DNA from: Pedobacter sp. B4-66
GTDB taxonomy: Bacteria; Bacteroidota; Bacteroidia; Sphingobacteriales; Sphingobacteriaceae
Direction of reading: 5' to 3'
DNA: 64,000 nucleotides
Assembly (NCBI RefSeq): GCF_018492665.1
Contig: NZ_JAFVME010000005.1
Coordinates: 473,313 to 537,312, forward strand
Shown here: positions 1 through 9,235 of the stretch, piece by piece
How the letters are laid out: the number at the start of each line of letters is the position of its first letter
Position numbering within the stretch: position 1 is the stretch's first letter
Notes under the pieces: generated by a model
The model's input: only the letters and a program-made list of their open reading frames with translations
Told to the model about the DNA's origin: nothing
The model's database searches: none
Position numbers and translations under genes: made by a program

Positions 1-1943
1 GCACGTGTAAATTCATCTACAAAAGTTTGTTCAACGCCCATTCTGGTAACAGGGAATCGTGCTCCTGTACCAAAATTGCTTTGTTTTACGTTTTCTCCGA
101 GGGCGAATTTTATAAAGCCATCAGCCCCTGCAAACTTTAGTTCTTCGGGTAATTTACCCCATCTTAGTTTGATTAGTTGCGACTGCCCTCCGATAGGATT
201 TGCCGACCCATGTAAAATCTGTGAAGTGGTTACGCCACCTGCAAGCTGACGATAGATGTTTACATCTTCGGAGTTAATGATATCTGCTATCCTTACTTCT
301 GAAGACACGGATTGTGCGCCCTCGTTAATGCCTCCAACGCCTGCAATGTGCGAGTGCTCATCTACAATTCCGGGGGTTACGTGCTTACCTGTTGCGTCAA
401 TTACTTTTGCATTTCCGGCATTTAGGTTTTTGCCTACGGCCTTAATTTTACCATTTTCTAAAAGCACATCTGCATTTTGCAGGATGCCTTCTTTTTCATT
501 GGTCCACACGGTAGCGTTTTTCAATAAAACACTTTCCTGCTTTAAAGGGGTAGCATTACCGAAAGAGGTAAAAGGAAAGATTAATGCGCCTATTGCTTCT
601 TTTTTCGGTGGTTCAGGAGTGTTAGTAATGGTTTTGTTTGTAGTGTCTTTTGCAGCAGCATCATCTTTTTTAAAGATTATGAAACGTTTGCCTTGTACCC
701 AATTTTCTTCAATGATGTTTTCTTTTTTAAAGAGGCTATCAGATGTGATGATAAAGTTGGCTAGTTTTCCTTTTTCAAGCGTTCCTACTTTATCCGCTAT
801 TCCAATCATTCCAGCCGGGATTTCGGTAAGAGATAAAAGTGCTTGTTTTTGGGTTAGCCCATTTTCAAGAGCAGTATGGATGTTAGTCCATAAGTCTTTC
901 GGGTTTTCCAGACCTTGGGTGGTAAGCGAAAATTTAATGCCTGCTTTTTCTAATGCAGCGGGGTTGGTAGGTGCCAATTCCCATGCTTTCATCTGAGCAA
1001 GGGTTATGCTCCTGTTTTCAATGGTATCCTCTACATCATAGGCTTTGATGAAATTGATAGGGATGATAAGACTTGCACCGATTGCTTTAACCGCATCTAT
1101 CCTTTGATATTCATCACCATTGGATTTTATGATGTATTGCTTGCCAAATTCCTTGCCGATTTTGCTGGCTCTTAGTATGTTTTGCCATCCTTCTACTTCG
1201 AAAAGTTGAGGGATGCTTTGTTGTTTGTTGAACTCCTCCAAAGAGATATTATATTCTCCTTTTTGTTTGCCATACCACTGTGCATCATAATAAGTTTGGC
1301 GTAGTAAGGCTATTGCACCCATCAACGATGTTGGGTAATCATTTTGTGAGGTTCCTTTACTGAACGAGTAGTTTGCTGCCGATTGGGGGTTAAGTATGGT
1401 GCTGTTTTCTTTTTCGTCACTTAGTGTTACTGCAACAGAGGTTCCGCGGGAAATACCATCGCGGTTAATTGCATTTACACTTCCAAATCCTGCTTTCCGT
1501 AAATCGTCGGCTTTTTTGCTGTCGGCAGTAAATAGTGTGTTGGCCTGTGTTTCTGGTCTTATTGCCTCATTCCAACCATAGGCGCCCTTTTTTGTAGAGG
1601 TAAATATGGATTGACGGCCACCATTAAATGCGCGTGTAGCCTCAGGTAATCCGTAAGAAGTAAAGGCATCAATGAGAGAAGGGTAGATGAATTTCCCTTT
1701 CAAATCGATAACCACATAGCCTTTGGGAATGGATGTGCCTGTGCCAACAGACTGTATGGTTTGCCCCTTAATTAGCAATGTGCCATTAGGGATTGTTTGA
1801 TTGGCGCTAACCACAATGTTAGCATTTGTAAAGGCATAAGTACCTTGTCTGATATCGTATGAGCCATTAACCGGATAAGTTTGCTGGGCAAACAGAGACG
1901 TAGCAGAAAAAACCAGTGCCAGGCTGAGCAGAATTTTCTTCAT
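1..1943 (-). CDS. Tandem amidohydrolase-family protein (3' end beyond window)
   Basis: Secreted metal-dependent hydrolase related to imidazolonepropionase and dihydroorotase; substrate unknown. The start ATG at 1943-1941 opens a signal peptide (MKKILLSLALVFSATSLFAQ). About 647 codons are visible and the gene runs off the left edge. Two amidohydrolase-like halves can be read. The first has the usual lead-in (GKFIYPSLIDAFTSYG) but lacks the HxH metal ligands. The second keeps them (PGIVDEHSHIAG, near positions 345-375). The protein therefore looks like an inactive domain fused to an active one. It lies downstream of the GH92 gene on the same strand, separated by a terminator hairpin, so it is probably transcribed on its own. 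The family call is firm; the substrate is open. Confidence 0.85.
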   Translation of the reverse strand, partial: MKKILLSLALVFSATSLFAQQTYPVNGSYDIRQGTYAFTNANIVVSANQTIPNGTLLIKGQTIQSVGTGTSIPKGYVVIDLKGKFIYPSLIDAFTSYGLPEATRAFNGGRQSIFTSTKKGAYGWNEAIRPETQANTLFTADSKKADDLRKAGFGSVNAINRDGISRGTSVAVTLSDEKENSTILNPQSAANYSFSKGTSQNDYPTSLMGAIALLRQTYYDAQWYGKQKGEYNISLEEFNKQQSIPQLFEVEGWQNILRASKIGKEFGKQYIIKSNGDEYQRIDAVKAIGASLIIPINFIKAYDVEDTIENRSITLAQMKAWELAPTNPAALEKAGIKFSLTTQGLENPKDLWTNIHTALENGLTQKQALLSLTEIPAGMIGIADKVGTLEKGKLANFIITSDSLFKKENIIEENWVQGKRFIIFKKDDAAAKDTTNKTITNTPEPPKKEAIGALIFPFTSFGNATPLKQESVLLKNATVWTNEKEGILQNADVLLENGKIKAVGKNLNAGNAKVIDATGKHVTPGIVDEHSHIAGVGGINEGAQSVSSEVRIADIINSEDVNIYRQLAGGVTTSQILHGSANPIGGQSQLIKLRWGKLPEELKFAGADGFIKFALGENVKQSNFGTGARFPVTRMGVEQTFVDEFTR

Positions 1944-1984
1944 AAATTTAGTTAAGAGCCTAAATCTATTACAAAAATGTCAGA

Positions 1985-2031
1985 ATAAAAATCTGTTTAG
2001 CTTTTGCGGCTGATTGGCAAAAGCTAAACAG
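1985..2031 (-). terminator. Intrinsic terminator after the GH92 gene
   Basis: A perfect 15-bp inverted repeat (arms 1993-2007 and 2017-2031, 9-nt loop) is followed on the minus strand by ATTTTTATT. It starts 9 nt beyond the GH92 stop codon and separates that gene from the amidohydrolase. Confidence 0.85.
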
Positions 2032-2039
2032 AGTAACAG

Positions 2040-4214
2040 TTATTTTGTGGTAATCTCTACATTACCGCCGTTTTTGAATAGGTCGTGCGATACGAAGTAG
2101 CCTTTGTTTTCTACTCCGTTAACTTTTATACCTGTAATTCCTCTCCCTTTTCCAGGTTTTTTGATGGTTAGTATTTTGTTTGTGTTTGTTTTCCAAATCA
2201 CTTCATCAAAAAGAGGAGCTGTTACAATGTATTCAGGGTCTGTTGCTGAAAATGTGTATAGGCCTAATGAGCTTAATACATACCATGCCGACATTTCTCC
2301 TGCATCATCCATCCCGGAAAGAGCCAATCCTTCTTTACCAATTCCGTATAGTTCATTCAGAATTTTATCGATTATTTTCTGTGATTTTTCTGGTTTGCCT
2401 ATAAAGTGATAAGCAAAAGGAGCCTCATGGTCAGGTTGATTGCCATGGCAATACTGACCTATCATGGTTTCTACGTTTCGGGCTATGTATTTTGGATTCC
2501 AAGGCACGGTAAATAATGAATCAAGCTTTGATTCAAATCCTGCCGGTCCGCCATATAGTTCGATTAATCCCGGCATATCATGTGGTGCAAAGAAAGATAC
2601 TTGCCATGCATTTGCTTCTCTATACATATATTCATAGTAAGGGTACTGAGGGTTGAAGTTCTTAATCCAATCACCATTTGGCAATCTGCCTCTCATGAAT
2701 CTTGTAGAGGGATCAAACATGTTTTTGTAGTTTTTTGATCTGGCCATTAAGATTCTATAATTGGTAGTGTCTCCCAGTTTTTTAGCCATTTGAGCAAGAG
2801 AATAATCGTCGTATGAGTATTCTAAAGTTTTAGAAACGCCTGCATTGGCTTTGGTTTCTACATGTGGATTGGCAATATCAGGATCAGAGATATAACCCTT
2901 TTGTATATACTCCTCAAGGTGAGGTCTTGCGCCTGGAGATACATTTGCATTCCTTAAAAGCAGCTTGTAGGTACCTTCAATATCGAAATTGTCAATACCT
3001 CTTAGATATGCTCCAACAATTGATGAAGCTCCATGATCACCATGGAAAAACGTAGGGATAAATCCGGTTTTATCACCGACATCTTTCATTGATTTGATTA
3101 CATCGAGTGCAACTTTAGGAGAAATCAAGCCTAAAAGAACATCTTTATTACGGTAGGTATCCCATAGAGAAGGCTCCGTATAGTAATTGAAATCGGCTTT
3201 TGTTACGTTTCTTTTCGCGTCTGTATATTCTCCGTTTACATCGCTACGTAATGCAGGCCAAAGCAGAGATCTGTATAGTGAAGAGTAAAGCATTTGTTTT
3301 TGCTTTTCTGCACCACCTTTTACCTGTATTGCTGATAATATTGTTTCCCATGTTTGGGTTCCTTCGTTGCGGATTTGATTAAACGATTTAGTTCCAATTT
3401 CCTTTTCAAGGTTTTCTTTTGCATTTTCTACACTTACAAAAGACAATCCTATTTTAAGTTCAACAGGCTCTTTGCCGCCACCAGACAGATGAACCATTGC
3501 AAAGCCTTTTTTGGAGCCTTCTTCCTGTTTTTCTAATTTCTCAATATTAGTGTTTAGTTTGGCGTAAAAGTAGATTACCTCACCAACATTTTGAAAACCT
3601 TGTAAGTCGGTGTTTCCTACTTGTTCAATTTTCCAGTTTCCTACTCTGTTGTTTGCTTTGGCAAGATCAAATAGGATTTTTCGACCTGTTTTGTTTTTAT
3701 ACTCATACTTATGGTATCCACATCTTAAGGTAGAAGTAAGACTCACGTTAACATTATAGTCATCGAGGTAAACCTGATAAAATCCTGGGGCTGAACTTTC
3801 TTTTTTATGAGAGAAGTGAGAACCGAATTTGGCTTCCTGACCCGGAGTTGTTGCTATTCCTGAAACGGGTAAAATTGGAATGTTACAAAGATTCCAGTGG
3901 CCTTTGTTGGTATGGGTAAACCCATAAATCATATTGTCTTCGTATTCATAACCAGCCCCTGATCCGTATTCTGTAATAGGGCTAAGTTGTACCATGGCAT
4001 TTGGCATAGAACTGCCAGGAAATGTAAGCCCTGCCCATGACCTCCAGCCTTGAGGTAAGTTGTAGCCAAGGATTGCAGAGTCGGTAAGTGGTGCTGTACC
4101 AATAAAGGTGTTTACGTACTTGGTGTAATTTGTCTTTTTCTGGCCTTTACTAACATTATAAGATGCAAGTAGGACGACCAGGATTAAACTTAGGTTCTTA
4201 ATTCTGATTCTCAT
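2040..4214 (-). CDS. GH92 family alpha-mannosidase
   Basis: Exported glycoside hydrolase of family 92, a calcium-dependent inverting exo-alpha-mannosidase family used on N-glycans and yeast mannan. The 724 aa start with a signal peptide (about 1-25). Family landmarks are GFTHTNKGHWN near residue 100, WDTYRNKD near 350, PDHEAPFAYHF near 595 and GMDDAGEMSAWYV near 635; the last two carry acidic residues typical of the catalytic base region. Length is normal for the family. A minus-strand TATATTTG (4248-4241) lies about 27 bp before the ATG and may be its -7 element. No SusC/D pair is adjacent, so it is not part of an obvious mannan utilisation locus. Linkage specificity cannot be read from sequence. 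Confidence 0.92.
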   Translation of the reverse strand: MRIRIKNLSLILVVLLASYNVSKGQKKTNYTKYVNTFIGTAPLTDSAILGYNLPQGWRSWAGLTFPGSSMPNAMVQLSPITEYGSGAGYEYEDNMIYGFTHTNKGHWNLCNIPILPVSGIATTPGQEAKFGSHFSHKKESSAPGFYQVYLDDYNVNVSLTSTLRCGYHKYEYKNKTGRKILFDLAKANNRVGNWKIEQVGNTDLQGFQNVGEVIYFYAKLNTNIEKLEKQEEGSKKGFAMVHLSGGGKEPVELKIGLSFVSVENAKENLEKEIGTKSFNQIRNEGTQTWETILSAIQVKGGAEKQKQMLYSSLYRSLLWPALRSDVNGEYTDAKRNVTKADFNYYTEPSLWDTYRNKDVLLGLISPKVALDVIKSMKDVGDKTGFIPTFFHGDHGASSIVGAYLRGIDNFDIEGTYKLLLRNANVSPGARPHLEEYIQKGYISDPDIANPHVETKANAGVSKTLEYSYDDYSLAQMAKKLGDTTNYRILMARSKNYKNMFDPSTRFMRGRLPNGDWIKNFNPQYPYYEYMYREANAWQVSFFAPHDMPGLIELYGGPAGFESKLDSLFTVPWNPKYIARNVETMIGQYCHGNQPDHEAPFAYHFIGKPEKSQKIIDKILNELYGIGKEGLALSGMDDAGEMSAWYVLSSLGLYTFSATDPEYIVTAPLFDEVIWKTNTNKILTIKKPGKGRGITGIKVNGVENKGYFVSHDLFKNGGNVEITTK

Positions 4215-4281
4215 TTTAGTTTAACATTTGTGTTGTTTATCAAATATATAAATTTCGAAACGATTACCTTGAGGTTTGTAA

Positions 4282-4980
<699 letters not shown>

Positions 4981-4991
4981 ATGAATTTAAT

Positions 4992-5615
4992 ATGAGTCAG
5001 AATAAAAAGATCACTACACTTTTTACCGATATCGGTGGGGTGTTACTCACTAATGGATGGGATAGAAAGGCTAGGGCCGAAGCCGCACAGCTATTCAATC
5101 TTGAACTTATAGAGTTGGAGGAAAGGCACCACCTTACTTTTGATACTTACGAGGTTGGGAAAATTACACTTGATGAGTATTTGGACAGATTGGTGTTTTA
5201 TGAAGATCGTGGCTATTCTAAAGATAACTTTAAAGAATTTATGGTTAGTAAATCGCTTCCGTATAACGACATGATTAAACTGATATGTGACCTTAAGAAA
5301 AAGTATAACTTAAAAGTTGCGGTAATCAGTAATGAAGGGAGGGAGCTTAACCAATATAGGATAAGTACTTTTCGGTTGAATGAATTTGTCGACTTTTTTA
5401 TCTCTTCAAGTTTTGTGCATTTCAGAAAACCAGATGCAGATATCTTTAAGGTAGCGATAGATATTTCTCAGAGCGATGTTGAAACAAGCGTTTATATTGA
5501 TGATAGAATGCTTTTTGTACAGATAGCGGAAGGTCTTGGCCTGACAGGAATCTATCATACGGACTACGGAGACACAAAAAAGAAGCTTGCTGATCTTGGG
5601 TTAAGCTTAGATTGA
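4992..5615 (+). CDS. HAD-superfamily hydrolase (YihX/HAD-IA-like)
   Basis: Haloacid-dehalogenase-type phosphatase, 207 aa. Motif I reads FTDIGGVLL (residues 12-20), so the nucleophile Asp is present but the usual second Asp of DxD is Gly. This variant is known from YihX-type sugar-phosphate phosphatases. Motif II is VISNEG (about 109-114), the motif III lysine lies in RKPDADIF (about 146) and motif IV is YIDDR (about 167-171). The cap is a small helical insertion between motifs I and II, as in subclass IA. It is likely co-transcribed with the upstream methyltransferase. Substrate unknown. Confidence 0.85.
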   Translation: MSQNKKITTLFTDIGGVLLTNGWDRKARAEAAQLFNLELIELEERHHLTFDTYEVGKITLDEYLDRLVFYEDRGYSKDNFKEFMVSKSLPYNDMIKLICDLKKKYNLKVAVISNEGRELNQYRISTFRLNEFVDFFISSSFVHFRKPDADIFKVAIDISQSDVETSVYIDDRMLFVQIAEGLGLTGIYHTDYGDTKKKLADLGLSLD

Positions 5616-5642
5616 TCTCATATCTAATAAATATTTACAGCC

Positions 5643-5696
5643 GTTGGTCGAAATTTTTAGGGAGTTGGTCGTGAGTTACACGATGCTGGTATAATA
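5643..5696 (+). promoter_or_regulatory. LytTR-type direct repeats and promoter of GIN-domain gene 1
   Basis: GTTGGTCG occurs at 5643-5650 and again at 5664-5671, 21 bp start to start (two helical turns). This is the geometry of LytTR response-regulator sites: 9-bp repeats of the form [TA][AC][CA]GTTN[AG][TG] with 12-bp spacing. A -10-like TATAATA lies at 5690-5696. The block aligns without gaps to 32278-32331. Confidence 0.65.
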
Positions 5697-5777
5697 CGCC
5701 GGATTTGGTTGAAACGAAAGGGGAGTAATGACGTCTTATTAATAAAAACAATAAGAAAAATCCTAAAACATAAAGTC

Positions 5778-6389
5778 ATGAAAACTCTTACAAAAGTATT
5801 ATTCGGAACAACATTAGCAACAATTTTATTAACCTCTTCGGCGATGACAACTTTGGCTGCCAACAAAATTGAAATTACTTCAGTAAAAACAAGTTCAACT
5901 GGAATCAACAAGGTTTGGGTTGCAGGAAATGTGAAGATCGTATTGACGCAAAGTGATAAGGAAGGAGTTTTTGTTGATGAGAACTTTAATGCAGATAAAA
6001 CATCAGTTTTAAGAGAAGGACAAACTTTGTATATCAACTCTACAGAAAGTAATCAAGTTACGGTTAATGTTTCTGTAAAAGATCTTCAAAGAATACAAGC
6101 TGCCGGTGGTTCGGTGGTTGTAACTAAAGGCAACTTTGATGTGAAATATCTTCAGTTGTTTTTAAGTCAAAGTGCAACAGCTAAAATTAAATCTACAGTA
6201 GGTAGTTTATATACAGTGATCAGTGATGATGCGGTGTTAAAGATGAGTGGTAGTTCGGATGAGCACACCTTGATTGCAAGCAATATGGAGAATGTTAAGT
6301 TTGATGATTTTGCTAGTTTGAGGACAGAGAATTTAAGTGTAGGGATGGTTATGAATGCTGATAAAACAGCGGCAAATAAAGCAAAGTAA
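5778..6389 (+). CDS. Secreted GIN-domain (DUF2807-like) protein, paralogue 1
   Basis: Exported 203-aa protein with a signal peptide (MKTLTKVLFGTTLATILLTS..., cleaved after about residue 27). The rest is a beta-rich repeat region resembling the GIN/DUF2807 head domain, for example FNADKTSVLREGQTLYI and VSVKDLQRIQAAGGSVV. DUF2807 proteins are predicted cell-surface or periplasmic beta-helices of unknown function. The start is the ATG at 5778 because it opens the signal peptide and because its paralogue at 32413 begins the same way at the same distance from the shared regulatory block. An upstream in-frame ATG at 5709 lies in the leader and is not conserved in sense. A terminator follows the gene. 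Confidence 0.8.
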   Translation: MKTLTKVLFGTTLATILLTSSAMTTLAANKIEITSVKTSSTGINKVWVAGNVKIVLTQSDKEGVFVDENFNADKTSVLREGQTLYINSTESNQVTVNVSVKDLQRIQAAGGSVVVTKGNFDVKYLQLFLSQSATAKIKSTVGSLYTVISDDAVLKMSGSSDEHTLIASNMENVKFDDFASLRTENLSVGMVMNADKTAANKAK

Positions 6390-6409
6390 GAATTTCAAAT
6401 CCATGATGG

Positions 6410-6435
6410 AGCCCCGGTTACTCGGGGCTTTTTTT
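6410..6435 (+). terminator. Intrinsic terminator of GIN-domain gene 1
   Basis: AGCCCCG, short loop, CGGGGCT, then a T-run to 6435. It lies 20 nt after the stop codon. Confidence 0.9.
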
Positions 6436-6445
6436 GTGAAATTTC

Positions 6446-6478
6446 TTAATAAAATGCCGGAGAATATGGTTTCCGGCA
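6446..6478 (-). terminator. Probable terminator of the collagen-like lipoprotein gene
   Basis: On the minus strand GCCGGA (6477-6472) pairs with TCCGGC (6461-6456) and is followed by ATTTTATT. It is 33 nt beyond the stop of the minus-strand gene. The T-run is imperfect. Confidence 0.6.
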
Positions 6479-6510
6479 CTTTACTTTCGGTTGCTTTTTA
6501 AAGCAATGTT

Positions 6511-7413
6511 CTAGTCTCTCAAGTGCAGAGTTTGTTTAACCTCATCGTAGTTTTTTGAATTAACACGAGACAGTGTTTGTACACCACCAGGAATAATTAT
6601 ATATCTGAATTTATGGGTGTTGGCTATTGAGCCATAGAGATTGCTTGAGCTGGTCATACTGATGCGGATGCTTCCTGCTGTACTAAGTGCAGACCAAATG
6701 TCGATATTGGAGTTCCCACCATTCAAATAGGTAATTGAGATGGGCAGGTTTGCGACCTGGTCTGTTGGCCATACTACGGGATTATAACCAACCAGTTTAC
6801 CGTAAACAATTACTGTACCCTGATCTAATATGGCTTGGGTAACTTTTGAAGCTGCAATGTCAGCAGTAAAATAGACGGTACCAAAAATAGTAGTTTTAGT
6901 ATAAGTGCCTGGGGTTACCCAGTCTGAGTAAATCACATTTGCTGTTCCCGGATCGCCCTTGGCTCCTTTAAGATTAATGGGTACAGGCCATGCTCCACCA
7001 ACCTTTGGCCCGTAAAACAGATAATTGGCCGGGTTCAAATAGTAATCGCCATTACTTCCAACGGATGCTGCTGGAACGCCGGTGCCACTGATGATTTTGG
7101 AACCTGGGGATCCGGTAGCTCCAGTGGAACCTGTTGCGCCGATGAGGCTTTTGGACGTACCCCAGCCTGCAGCTGTTTTTGGACCGTAAAGAATACTGGT
7201 GACGGTATTAAGATAAAAATCGCCGGTAGCACCAAGCGCAGCAGCAGGGGCAACGTTGCCCGAATAAATTTTAGTGCCGTCAGCGCCAGTGGCACCAATC
7301 GCACCTGTGGTGCCGGTTGGCCCAGCCGGACCAATTGGTCCATCTTTACCGCAGGAAGTAAAAAGTACCGTTGCTGTGGTAATAGCAAGTAAAAAATGAT
7401 TAAATTTTTTCAT
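6511..7413 (-). CDS. Collagen-like repeat lipoprotein
   Basis: A 300-aa predicted lipoprotein: signal peptide with lipobox LFTSC (Cys near residue 21), then Gly-X-Y collagen-like tracts (GPIGPAGPTGTTGAIGATGADG; GATGSTGATGSPG; GAKGDPG). Between the tracts is a roughly 60-residue module present twice, each with GD(F/Y)YLN followed by YGPK and a Trp. The C-terminal 130 residues are a beta-rich non-collagen domain without a family I recognise. Such proteins in Bacteroidota are thought to be surface-exposed trimers. It is a single-gene unit with its own terminator. Role unknown; surface adhesion or a structural role is only a guess. Confidence 0.82.
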   Translation of the reverse strand: MKKFNHFLLAITTATVLFTSCGKDGPIGPAGPTGTTGAIGATGADGTKIYSGNVAPAAALGATGDFYLNTVTSILYGPKTAAGWGTSKSLIGATGSTGATGSPGSKIISGTGVPAASVGSNGDYYLNPANYLFYGPKVGGAWPVPINLKGAKGDPGTANVIYSDWVTPGTYTKTTIFGTVYFTADIAASKVTQAILDQGTVIVYGKLVGYNPVVWPTDQVANLPISITYLNGGNSNIDIWSALSTAGSIRISMTSSSNLYGSIANTHKFRYIIIPGGVQTLSRVNSKNYDEVKQTLHLRD

Positions 7414-7602
7414 AACAGTTGGTTTTTGAATGTTGTAAACGAATCAAATTTTTGCTAGTGGTTATTAATGTGTCTATTAAAATTAATCAGTATAATTTGT
7501 CGGAAATAGTAAAAAAACGACAGGAAGCTTTTTTATTATAACATTTCTGTTGTTAAAGACAATAGGATTAATGGGGGAGGTAAGCTTAGTTAAAATTAAG
7601 TA

Positions 7603-7630
7603 TTGAGATTTAAATTAATTAATACATTTG
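7603..7630 (+). promoter_or_regulatory. Promoter of ppnP
   Basis: TTG (7603-7605), 17-nt spacer, TACATTTG (7623-7630): a good TTG/TAnnTTTG match. It leaves a leader of about 35 nt before the ATG at 7671. Confidence 0.6.
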
Positions 7631-7670
7631 CGCTCAATAACAACCTTGAACCCAATAAAAAACAAAAATC

Positions 7671-7985
7671 ATGAGTAATTCTGAAAACCCTTCTGAACTT
7701 AACGAATCAGTATCCCATAATGTATATTTTGAAGGAAAAGTACAAAGCCTTGGTCTGGAAACAACAAAAGGTAAAGCAACAGTTGGTGTAATGAAAAAAG
7801 GAACTTATACGTTTTCGGCCTCTTCGCCAGAGCAAATGGTAATTGTATCAGGCATTATGCAGGTAAAGCTCAATGGAGCAGATTTTAAAGCATACAAAGA
7901 ACAGGACAATTTTCATGTAGCTGCCGGAACGTCTTTTGATATTATATGTGATGATGATGTAGCTTATATCTGTTATTACGGATAA
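7671..7985 (+). CDS. ppnP: Pyrimidine/purine nucleoside phosphorylase PpnP
   Basis: Small cupin-fold enzyme of the YaiE/DUF1255 family (104 aa), which phosphorolyses a wide range of nucleosides to base and ribose-1-phosphate. Recognised by NVYFEGKVQSLG, GKATVGVMKKGTYTF, PEQMVIVSGIMQVKL and the C-terminal FDIICDDDVAYICYYG, which match the E. coli protein along its length. The N-terminus is about ten residues longer than in E. coli. It has its own promoter. The following MFS gene begins 70 nt later, after an inverted-repeat region, so co-transcription is uncertain. Confidence 0.92.
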   Translation: MSNSENPSELNESVSHNVYFEGKVQSLGLETTKGKATVGVMKKGTYTFSASSPEQMVIVSGIMQVKLNGADFKAYKEQDNFHVAAGTSFDIICDDDVAYICYYG

Positions 7986-8004
7986 TATGATTTGATACTA
8001 TACT

Positions 8005-8044
8005 GAATTGCAAATTTGTGCGAATTTGCGTTAATTTGCAATTC
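8005..8044. repeat. Overlapping inverted repeats upstream of the MFS/deoR pair
   Basis: A perfect 12-bp inverted repeat (GAATTGCAAATT at 8005-8016, AATTTGCAATTC at 8033-8044) encloses another AATTTGC (8023-8029). That inner copy can pair with GCAAATT at 8010-8016. AATTTGC thus recurs at 10-bp spacing. No T-run follows. It ends 12 nt before the MFS start codon and may be an operator. Confidence 0.6.
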
Positions 8045-8055
8045 AAATACTTTGT

Positions 8056-9231
8056 ATGGATATCATTGAAAAGACAATAGGAGCTAGAAAAGCTACAAAA
8101 GCGGTATTCTTAGTATGTGGACTTGGCGTGTCCAGTTGGGCGCCAATGGTTCCTTATGCTAAAGAAAGGCTTCAGTTAAATGATGCGAGTTTGGGCTTGC
8201 TTCTTTTATTATTAGGCACCGGTGCAATTAGCATGATGCCTGTAAGTGGTATCTTGTCAAATCGCTATGGAAGTCGCATAGTTATGCTTTGTTCAGCAAT
8301 CCTTATGGCACTAACACTTCCATTACTTTTAATAATGGATAATGTTATCTGGATGGGGGTAATACTATTCATATTTGGTTCAGCAGTTGGAACTGTTGAT
8401 GTGGCAATGAACTCTCATGGAGTGCATGTACAAAACAGATTTGGTAAACCAATTATGTCATCCCTTCATGGACTTTTTAGTGTGGGAGGGCTTTTAGGCT
8501 CTCTGGGTTTGGGTTTCCTGATGAAACTTGGCCTGGAGCCAATAACAGCCGCGATAAGTATTGCTGTTTTGCTGATCATTATTGTTTCGTGGAAATATAC
8601 TGCCTTGTTTGATGAAGAGACTGAGAGGGCAGCCATTCAGGAGTTTTCTTCAAATGACCAAAACACTAATTCCAGGTCGTTTTCCTGGCTAACCGGAAGT
8701 GTTCTTTTTCTAGGTGCAATGTGTTTTGCTGTTTTTCTAGCTGAGGGATCGATGTTGGATTGGAGTGCAGTTTTTTTAACAGAAAACAGAAAAATAGATG
8801 AAGAACTGGCGGGTGTTGGTTATGCTGCATTTTCAATTGCAATGGCCACTATGCGTTTACTTGGGGATAAACTTGTTTCTCATCTTGATGGTCCTAAAGT
8901 TGTTATTGGGGGAAGTCTTATTGGTGCAGCAGGAATCTTTTTAGTAATACTTACACCCTGGTTGGTTACTGCCTTGCTAGGTTTCATATTATTGGGGTTA
9001 GGGGCTGCCAATATTGTTCCTGTCTTCATTAGTGAAGGAGGCCGGTTGAAAAATGTTTCTGCTTCGGTATCCATTCCGGCAATTACCACCATTGGTTATG
9101 CCGGACAGTTAGCGGGGCCAGCAATGCTTGGATTCATCGCTCATCAATATTCCTTACCAATTGCTTTAGGTTTTAGTGGCTTTTTGCTTATTCTGGTGGC
9201 TGTTTTTTATAAAATGAAACCCAAACATTAG
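8056..9231 (+). CDS. MFS transporter, YbjJ-like
   Basis: Inner-membrane major facilitator protein, 391 aa, with about 12 hydrophobic segments in two halves of six and a central loop (about 190-210). Motif-A-like text follows TM2 (GILSNRYGSRIVMLCS). The sequence GSMLDWSAVFL near residue 235 is characteristic of the YbjJ/FucP-like branch. Substrate unknown; sugars or sugar derivatives are common in relatives. A DeoR-family regulator gene begins 4 nt after its stop, so regulator and transporter form one unit, and the inverted repeats just upstream are a candidate operator. Confidence 0.85.
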   Translation: MDIIEKTIGARKATKAVFLVCGLGVSSWAPMVPYAKERLQLNDASLGLLLLLLGTGAISMMPVSGILSNRYGSRIVMLCSAILMALTLPLLLIMDNVIWMGVILFIFGSAVGTVDVAMNSHGVHVQNRFGKPIMSSLHGLFSVGGLLGSLGLGFLMKLGLEPITAAISIAVLLIIIVSWKYTALFDEETERAAIQEFSSNDQNTNSRSFSWLTGSVLFLGAMCFAVFLAEGSMLDWSAVFLTENRKIDEELAGVGYAAFSIAMATMRLLGDKLVSHLDGPKVVIGGSLIGAAGIFLVILTPWLVTALLGFILLGLGAANIVPVFISEGGRLKNVSASVSIPAITTIGYAGQLAGPAMLGFIAHQYSLPIALGFSGFLLILVAVFYKMKPKH

Positions 9232-9235
9232 TGTT

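Noticed and set aside
256..996. Long plus-strand frame opposite the amidohydrolase gene
   Set aside because: It is the complement of a clearly coding minus-strand gene, with composition typical of an antisense shadow and no family resemblance.
5616..5716. The GTTGGTCG repeats as an IS end or att site
   Set aside because: No transposase or integrase gene, no target duplication, and the repeats keep promoter spacing in both copies.
5709..5777. Earlier ATG for GIN-domain gene 1
   Set aside because: It lies in the leader; the signal peptide starts at 5778 and the paralogue starts at the matching position.
7035..7388. Minus-strand frame inside the collagen-like gene
   Set aside because: Same strand, shifted frame; its Leu/Pro-rich text is the expected by-product of Gly-X-Y codons.
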